From a virus, in IMG/VR virus record IMGVR_UViG_3300045125_000140, positions 62,001-126,000 of that record: a stretch of 64,000 nt of DNA. One strand, written 5' to 3'. The notes beneath the pieces were generated by a model. That model was not told the origin of the DNA, did not search any database, and saw nothing but the letters and a program-made list of their open reading frames with translations. Within the stretch, counting starts at the first letter, position 1; the number at the start of each line of letters is the position of its first letter. Both the position numbers and the translations under genes were made by a program. Of this stretch, positions 59,721 through 64,000 are shown piece after piece.

Positions 59721-60251
59721 TCAGCTAATTACGCCGCCAACAACCGACACGATTCCGCCGTGCTCGTAGATTTCTCGCACAAGCAAGTCGGAGTTTGCCA
59801 CTTGGAAAGCGCCCATAAGATTCATTTGAATCTTATAGTTATTACGCCGAGCTTCCCATGTGTTTAACATCTCGTTGGCCAGCGTAATAAGAGCGGTGCC
59901 CACAGCATTAGGTTCAAAGCTCACGTTACCAGCCGTATACGGCATGTTGTTTCGTAAGCGTCGAATAGCGCCGTACTTAAGGGCTCTGGCTGCCGCCGCT
60001 TCTTCAACCCAGTGACGAAGCCGAGAGTGGCCGCCAAGAAGCGACGGAAAACTAACGGTTTCGCTTAATACCGGTGGCGCCGAATTAAAGTCATATACGA
60101 TAGCAACGAGATGCTTAGCGAGAGCGAGGTCGGAAAACTCTCGACCCTCGATAAGCTCGTTGCTCATGGTGTCGTCGGAGAGCAGTTCTCGGACGTTGTC
60201 CACCATAACTTTCGGAACATCTATCGACGTATTTCCGTCGCGCGTGTCCAT
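59721..60251 (-). CDS. Structural-block protein, 176 aa
   Basis: MDTRDGNTSIDVPKVMVDNV; helical with HSRLRHWVEEAAAARALKYG and a C-terminal VANSDLLVREIYEHGGI. Between capsid and neck genes; head-completion role by position only. Confidence 0.55.
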   Translation of the reverse strand: MDTRDGNTSIDVPKVMVDNVRELLSDDTMSNELIEGREFSDLALAKHLVAIVYDFNSAPPVLSETVSFPSLLGGHSRLRHWVEEAAAARALKYGAIRRLRNNMPYTAGNVSFEPNAVGTALITLANEMLNTWEARRNNYKIQMNLMGAFQVANSDLLVREIYEHGGIVSVVGGVIS

Positions 60252-60814
60252 CAGGCACCTATAGCTGCGTCGAGGATAAGCTTCGCAACCTTGTTCTTAA
60301 CGTTAGTCACCTTGCGAATATAATCGACGGTCCAGGTATCTACCGGAGCCGCTTCGAGCGCCATGATATCGTCGTCGGTTAGCTGAGGGGCAACCTTACG
60401 AAGTCTGTCGGCCAACGGGAGATCGTCGGTTACCTGAGGTTCCGCCGGCGTTACCGCTGCTGTTATATCGACGGGGACGATGTCCACCTCATTTGCGTTC
60501 GGCGTGGCCGGTTCAACAGGAGCTGCAGCCTTAGTAACCCCCATAACCGGGACCGCGTCGACCTCAGTAGCAATGTTGTTATCTACAACAACAGAAGCCG
60601 GCGCGGGCGCAGGCGCCACATCAACCGCAGCATTTACGTCATCCGGTTTTGCAACTGTTTGACCAGTCGCTGTGTTGACGACGTACAGCTTGCCTGGATA
60701 TTTATCCATAAGTACTGCCGCTATCTGCGACGGCACTGCAGTCCATTTATTTTCTGGGCACACGAAACCGCCGGCTTTGGCTAACGGTATTCCAACAGGC
60801 ATGATCTTAATCAT
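60251..60814 (-). CDS. Protein with Pro/Ala-rich linker, 187 aa
   Basis: A small N-terminal domain (MIKIMPVGIPLAKAGGFVCP), a long Ala/Pro/Val linker (DVAPAPAPASVVVDNN), then a helical C-terminal domain with a helix-hairpin-like NVKNKVAKLILDAAIGA. Directly downstream of the capsid gene; head accessory or completion protein by context. Confidence 0.55.
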   Translation of the reverse strand: MIKIMPVGIPLAKAGGFVCPENKWTAVPSQIAAVLMDKYPGKLYVVNTATGQTVAKPDDVNAAVDVAPAPAPASVVVDNNIATEVDAVPVMGVTKAAAPVEPATPNANEVDIVPVDITAAVTPAEPQVTDDLPLADRLRKVAPQLTDDDIMALEAAPVDTWTVDYIRKVTNVKNKVAKLILDAAIGA

Positions 60815-60841
60815 CGGAGCAGTCTCCTTATGTAGTGTAAT

Positions 60842-60879
60842 AAAAAAACATCACGCCCCGAATTGCTTCAGGGCGTGAT
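60842..60879 (-). terminator. Rho-independent terminator after the capsid gene
   Basis: On the minus strand ATCACGCCC, a 12-base loop, GGGCGTGAT and then seven T (60842-60848). It would allow capsid transcripts to outnumber downstream neck transcripts. Confidence 0.8.
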
Positions 60880-60897
60880 ATTAAGCCAGATTATGGA

Positions 60898-62103
60898 TCA
60901 GGCTTCGGTAGCGTCGGATGCAGCAAGATTGCTGAGTGAGCTGCCGATGTTGTTGGTCACGGTGACCGAGCGGTGCGTGGGATCATTCGTAAAGCGAGCC
61001 GGCAACTTGATCGAGGCGCCCTTGAGGAGGATGCAAGCAAGACCCTTGATGTTACCGAAGCCGATGCCCGAATCTTCCCAAGCTTCCATCGTGATGAAGC
61101 GACCCTGCTTCGAGATCCAGAACTTGGTATTCTCGAGGATGAGGTAGCGGCCGAGGAACTCGGGCGACGGGAAGACGAAGATCTGGCCGGGCGAAACGAT
61201 ATCCGGATTGTCACGAACGGTCGTCACGAAGGTGTAGCCGGCAACAGTGGTGTACTTGTAGCCGTCCTTCACGATTTCCGACGTAACTTCGAGACCGGCT
61301 TCGTTCTGGCTCCACGCGATCGTGTCGTTCCAGGTCGACTCGTGCATGAGGAAGCAGCGCGCCTTGAGCTGACGAGACGCATGAACCTTGATTACGTCAC
61401 GAAGAACGTCGCGGTTGAACACGTCGCTATTCGCGAGGATGAGGTTCGAGTACTGATGCTGATTAGCGAAGTACGTCGTATTACCGGAGGTTGTGGCAAA
61501 TCCGCCAGGGCCGCCGGATGCGGCCAGGTACGACGAGAACTCAGTCTCACTGTAAAACTGGGCGCCGGACGCGACGTTCGCTGAAGCCGAGATCGTGCCG
61601 CGATCGATCAAAGTCTTAGCGCGAGATTCGGTCGCGAGGAAGATGCCAGCCTTCACGTGCTTCATGAAGGTGACGTCGATCTGCTCTTGCATATCCTTTA
61701 CGGTGTTCTGCTCGATGATCTTGGTCAAGGGCATCTTGTACGAACGAAGTTCCTGCTCCGACTTCTGGAATCTTTCCGAAGAAATCGTCGAGAGCTTGAT
61801 CTCGTAGCGCTTGCCTTGGAGGTAGGTACGGTTCGGTTCGCCGCGCCAGTTCACGCGCATCGCGATCGAATCCGGCTCGATGTCGTCGATGAAGGAGAGG
61901 CCTTCATCCGAAACGTTACGGGTGAGCTCGGACTCGGTGACGGTCTGCGGGGGAAGAATCTTGCGGGCGAACGAATTTTCACGAAGCTTGTCCTGGATGT
62001 ACAACCCGGTCGCTTCGCCGAGCTTTTCCATGGCTTCGCCGCCGCCATTGAGGGCGGCCGCGAACATGGCGTTAAACTCGGAGGTGTTAAGAATGTCAGA
62101 CAT
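60898..62103 (-). CDS. Major capsid protein, HK97 fold
   Basis: 401 residues. A helical N-terminal arm (MSDILNTSEFNAMFAAALNG), then EGLSFIDDIEPDSIAMRVNW and the spine-helix region, a P-domain core with CFLMHESTWNDTIAWS and a closing VFPSPEFLGRYLILENTKFW ... RFITMEAWEDSGIGFGNIKG. Size and order match HK97-type capsids of large myoviruses; no cleaved delta domain is evident. Flanked by its own terminator downstream. Confidence 0.85.
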   Translation of the reverse strand: MSDILNTSEFNAMFAAALNGGGEAMEKLGEATGLYIQDKLRENSFARKILPPQTVTESELTRNVSDEGLSFIDDIEPDSIAMRVNWRGEPNRTYLQGKRYEIKLSTISSERFQKSEQELRSYKMPLTKIIEQNTVKDMQEQIDVTFMKHVKAGIFLATESRAKTLIDRGTISASANVASGAQFYSETEFSSYLAASGGPGGFATTSGNTTYFANQHQYSNLILANSDVFNRDVLRDVIKVHASRQLKARCFLMHESTWNDTIAWSQNEAGLEVTSEIVKDGYKYTTVAGYTFVTTVRDNPDIVSPGQIFVFPSPEFLGRYLILENTKFWISKQGRFITMEAWEDSGIGFGNIKGLACILLKGASIKLPARFTNDPTHRSVTVTNNIGSSLSNLAASDATEA

Positions 62104-62141
62104 TTTTCAATGCTCCTAATTATGTATATTGGCTCGTGATA

Positions 62142-62411
62142 TCAGGCGATGATAACGAGCGGCTTCGTGGCCGATGTGAACAGGAAATACGCAATCCCGT
62201 TCTCGACTCGAGTAACCACGCCGACCGAGTACTTGTAGGTGATTGCACCATTGGCAGTGGTGGCGGTGTCCAGCGTGTGCACCTCGATCTTGCCGCTCGC
62301 CGCTAATGCTACCTGCTTGCCGATATCGGTAGACGCGTCAACCGCGGCTGACCAGTAGGTGGTCGTGTTGGGCACGCCAACTTCAAAGCCTGTTCCGCAG
62401 ATGCCGGTCAA
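62142..62411 (-). CDS. Head decoration-like protein, C-terminal part (frame-broken)
   Basis: Reads GICGTGFEVGVPNTTTYWSA, ending TSATKPLVIIA. Joins the frame at 62408-62674 if the A-run (plus-strand T, 62461-62463) had one more base (AQKDPFRDDGSNITIETGGL). Together about 177 residues, beta-rich. Confidence 0.6.
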   Translation of the reverse strand: MTGICGTGFEVGVPNTTTYWSAAVDASTDIGKQVALAASGKIEVHTLDTATTANGAITYKYSVGVVTRVENGIAYFLFTSATKPLVIIA

Positions 62412-62674
62412 ACCACCAGTTTCGATGGTGATGTTCGAGCCGTCGTCACGGAATGGGTCCTTTGCGCCGTGGCGGCATCGCTGCGGCCGGCTGGCGTGAA
62501 GTTGAGGTATGCAACGCTGGAGGAAGCTCCGGCGAGTGCGGTTTGACCCGAGGAGTTCAAGGTCAACATGCAGCCTTCGAAGGCTGTGGAGAGGTACGGA
62601 AGCCGCATGAAGTTGACGCTCTCAATCTTCGCGTTAAGCCGTACCGTAGTCGAAGTAGACGTACGAATTGCCAT
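62408..62674 (-). CDS. Head decoration-like protein, N-terminal part (frame-broken)
   Basis: MAIRTSTSTTVRLNAKIESV; beta-rich with small residues, immediately upstream of the capsid gene, where decoration or capsid-stabilising proteins are usual. The last 15 codons are out of frame. Confidence 0.6.
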   Translation of the reverse strand: MAIRTSTSTTVRLNAKIESVNFMRLPYLSTAFEGCMLTLNSSGQTALAGASSSVAYLNFTPAGRSDAATAQRTHSVTTARTSPSKLVV

Positions 62675-62685
62675 AACAAAGTCCT

Positions 62686-63051
62686 TTATGTTAAAGTAAA
62701 GCCGAGTCCATCAGTTGCGTTTCTCAACCGTTGGACGTATTTTTCTTCCGGCGAATTACCGGAACTTGATGAGACGTCATCAACAGCGGTGCCGAGTTTG
62801 GTTACCTCGTTCATCCCCGACGTCATGGCGGTTTCGAAGATATCTAAGCGGCTTTTATCCGCCTTAAACTCCGCAACCTTTTCCATCGCAACGGCAGGAT
62901 CCACGAGACCCTGCGCGACCAGAGATAGCGTCCTTTGATAAACTTCGTTTTCCTGGATTAGCGCTTCGGCTCTTTTTTCGAGCTCTGCGGTTTTGACCAG
63001 TACTTCACGAATTTCATGCAAAGTTTGAGCAGCAACCTTTACGAAGGCCAC
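62686..63051 (-). CDS. Helical structural-block protein, 121 aa
   Basis: MAFVKVAAQTLHEIREVLVK; a coiled-coil-like protein with VKTAEL and MEKVAEFK repeats. Possibly scaffold- or core-like given its place before the capsid gene; not shown. Confidence 0.6.
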   Translation of the reverse strand: MAFVKVAAQTLHEIREVLVKTAELEKRAEALIQENEVYQRTLSLVAQGLVDPAVAMEKVAEFKADKSRLDIFETAMTSGMNEVTKLGTAVDDVSSSSGNSPEEKYVQRLRNATDGLGFTLT

Positions 63052-63312
63052 TCAGCTAATCCCCCTAGCCAATATGTCGCCAGCGGCGAGAAGTTTGGCT
63101 ATCGCGATTTTTCCATCACGCGCGGCTGAAGAGATCTCATCTTCCCGCAGGATCTGGTCAATCTCTCCAACGAGATTGTTTGATCTTGCCGAAAGAGGAG
63201 CCTCAGCAACCTTTTCGACGACATCTGAAGCCGGCGACTTAGCCGAGGTTCTCCCGGCTATCTCGTCGCAAAGCTTTTTAATATCGTCGTTAAACATTTC
63301 AGGCGTTCTCAA
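63052..63312 (-). CDS. Helical structural-block protein, 86 aa
   Basis: MRTPEMFNDDIKKLCDEIAG; DVVEKVAEAPLS carries the recurring KVAE element. Acidic-basic mixed helices. Overlaps the upstream gene by 14 bases. Confidence 0.6.
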   Translation of the reverse strand: MRTPEMFNDDIKKLCDEIAGRTSAKSPASDVVEKVAEAPLSARSNNLVGEIDQILREDEISSAARDGKIAIAKLLAAGDILARGIS

Positions 63313-63691
63313 CTACGCGAACGACCGCTTGAGCGAGCGCGCGACCGAAGAGTTCCGCCTCTTCATCCGACGCGATCTTCTCGAGGTCTTCGACAGTTAC
63401 GCCAGCAGCCGCGGCAACGTGAGCCGCAACTTGACCGAGCTCTTCGGCAACCTTTTCCATTTCCACTTCTTCAGCGGTCTTGGTGAGGCCGAGGTGCTCG
63501 AGGGTGAGCGCGTACGCAACGTCGATCGCTTCCGAGAGGTCCTCGACGCCGGCTTCCTTGACGAGGTCAAGCGCCGCATCGAACGTTTGGACTACTTCGG
63601 GATTGTCTCCGAGGGTCTGCTCAACGGCCGCAATCTTTTCCAAGACCACAGCTTCGTTACGTTCCGCGATAATATCTGAAAGTGACTTCAT
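63299..63691 (-). CDS. Acidic helical structural-block protein, 130 aa
   Basis: MKSLSDIIAERNEAVVLEKI; very acidic, Ala/Glu/Val-rich helices with LEKIAAVEQ, MEKVAEEL and LEKIASDE. The composition fits a scaffolding or core protein, which the nearby capsid gene needs. Confidence 0.55.
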   Translation of the reverse strand: MKSLSDIIAERNEAVVLEKIAAVEQTLGDNPEVVQTFDAALDLVKEAGVEDLSEAIDVAYALTLEHLGLTKTAEEVEMEKVAEELGQVAAHVAAAAGVTVEDLEKIASDEEAELFGRALAQAVVRVVENA

Positions 63692-63706
63692 GGTTTCCTG
63701 CTCCTA

Positions 63707-63988
63707 TCACGCCTTCGGCATGGGAATGTTGTGACGAGCGACGCCTTCGATGACGTCTTCGGCGCGAGTATGACCTTCATCCTCGCCACCCTTCTTGGCA
63801 CCATAGAACTTCTGGTGCTTCTCCTTCACCGCGCTCCACTTGCTGGGCTCTTTAACGCCCGTGCCGGCAGCGTGCGACGAATTCGGATGAGCGGCTGCGC
63901 GCTTCTCAAGAAGCTCGATAACGCGATCAACAAACGACTCAGCCATGATACGACCGGCGGAATCGAGTTCAGCTGCAAGCTTCTCCAT
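63707..63988 (-). CDS. Structural-block protein at the window edge
   Basis: MEKLAAELDSAGRIMAESFV; helical N-terminus, a Lys/Gly-rich C-terminus (KFYGAKKGGEDEGHTRAEDV). The frame stays open upstream to the window edge and the ATG lacks a clear SD, so it may be the 3' part of a longer gene. Confidence 0.5.
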   Translation of the reverse strand: MEKLAAELDSAGRIMAESFVDRVIELLEKRAAAHPNSSHAAGTGVKEPSKWSAVKEKHQKFYGAKKGGEDEGHTRAEDVIEGVARHNIPMPKA

Positions 63989-64000
63989 GGGTTCACCGTG

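Overview
This 64 kb window looks like part of the genome of a large tailed bacteriophage with a contractile tail (myovirus morphology). It holds a HK97-type major capsid protein, a tail tube and very long tail sheath pair, a fragmented tape-measure-like gene, baseplate-like genes, a lysis-like cassette with an overlapping lipoprotein (suggesting a Gram-negative host), and a phage replisome: family A DNA polymerase, DnaB-like helicase, primase, SSB, RecA-like recombinase and several helicases and nucleases. No integrase, terminase or endolysin is recognisable, so the genome continues outside the window. Coding density is high, genes overlap by 1-8 bases, and ATG, GTG and TTG starts are all used.

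Layout. (1) 1-4.1 kb, plus strand: a small sigma factor, tRNA-Leu, a HTH gene bracketed by copies of the tRNA 3' end, about 550 bases of very highly structured non-coding sequence, tRNA-like remnants, tRNA-Arg and a zinc deaminase-like gene. (2) 18.1-4.1 kb, minus strand: small tail genes, holin/spanin-like genes, the broken tape-measure-like gene, baseplate-like genes, a HExxH protein, a second sigma factor and an Ig/IPT-repeat protein. (3) 18.2-31.3 kb, plus strand: an accessory operon with a reverse transcriptase, two large unknown proteins and a ubiquitin-like protein + JAB peptidase + E1-like enzyme cassette, then HNH, tRNA-Ile and many small early-type genes behind sigma70-like promoters. 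(4) 31.4-53.1 kb, plus strand: winged-helix initiator-like gene with iteron-like repeats, helicase, primase, SSB, polymerase, recombination genes and a third sigma factor. (5) 64-53 kb, minus strand: capsid, neck, sheath and tube. The tail genes are therefore split by a 35 kb plus-strand early/replication block.

The most notable items are the Ubl-JAB-E1 cassette co-directional with a retron-type reverse transcriptase, the large ornate RNA candidate beside the tRNAs, three different sigma factors together with a recurring non-sigma70 promoter-like motif, and iteron-like repeats after the initiator-like gene. A technical caution: at least a dozen genes are each broken by what looks like a one-base loss, mostly in a short homopolymer, while other long genes are intact. 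Sequencing error is the simplest explanation, so broken genes are described here as probable single genes with the break located.
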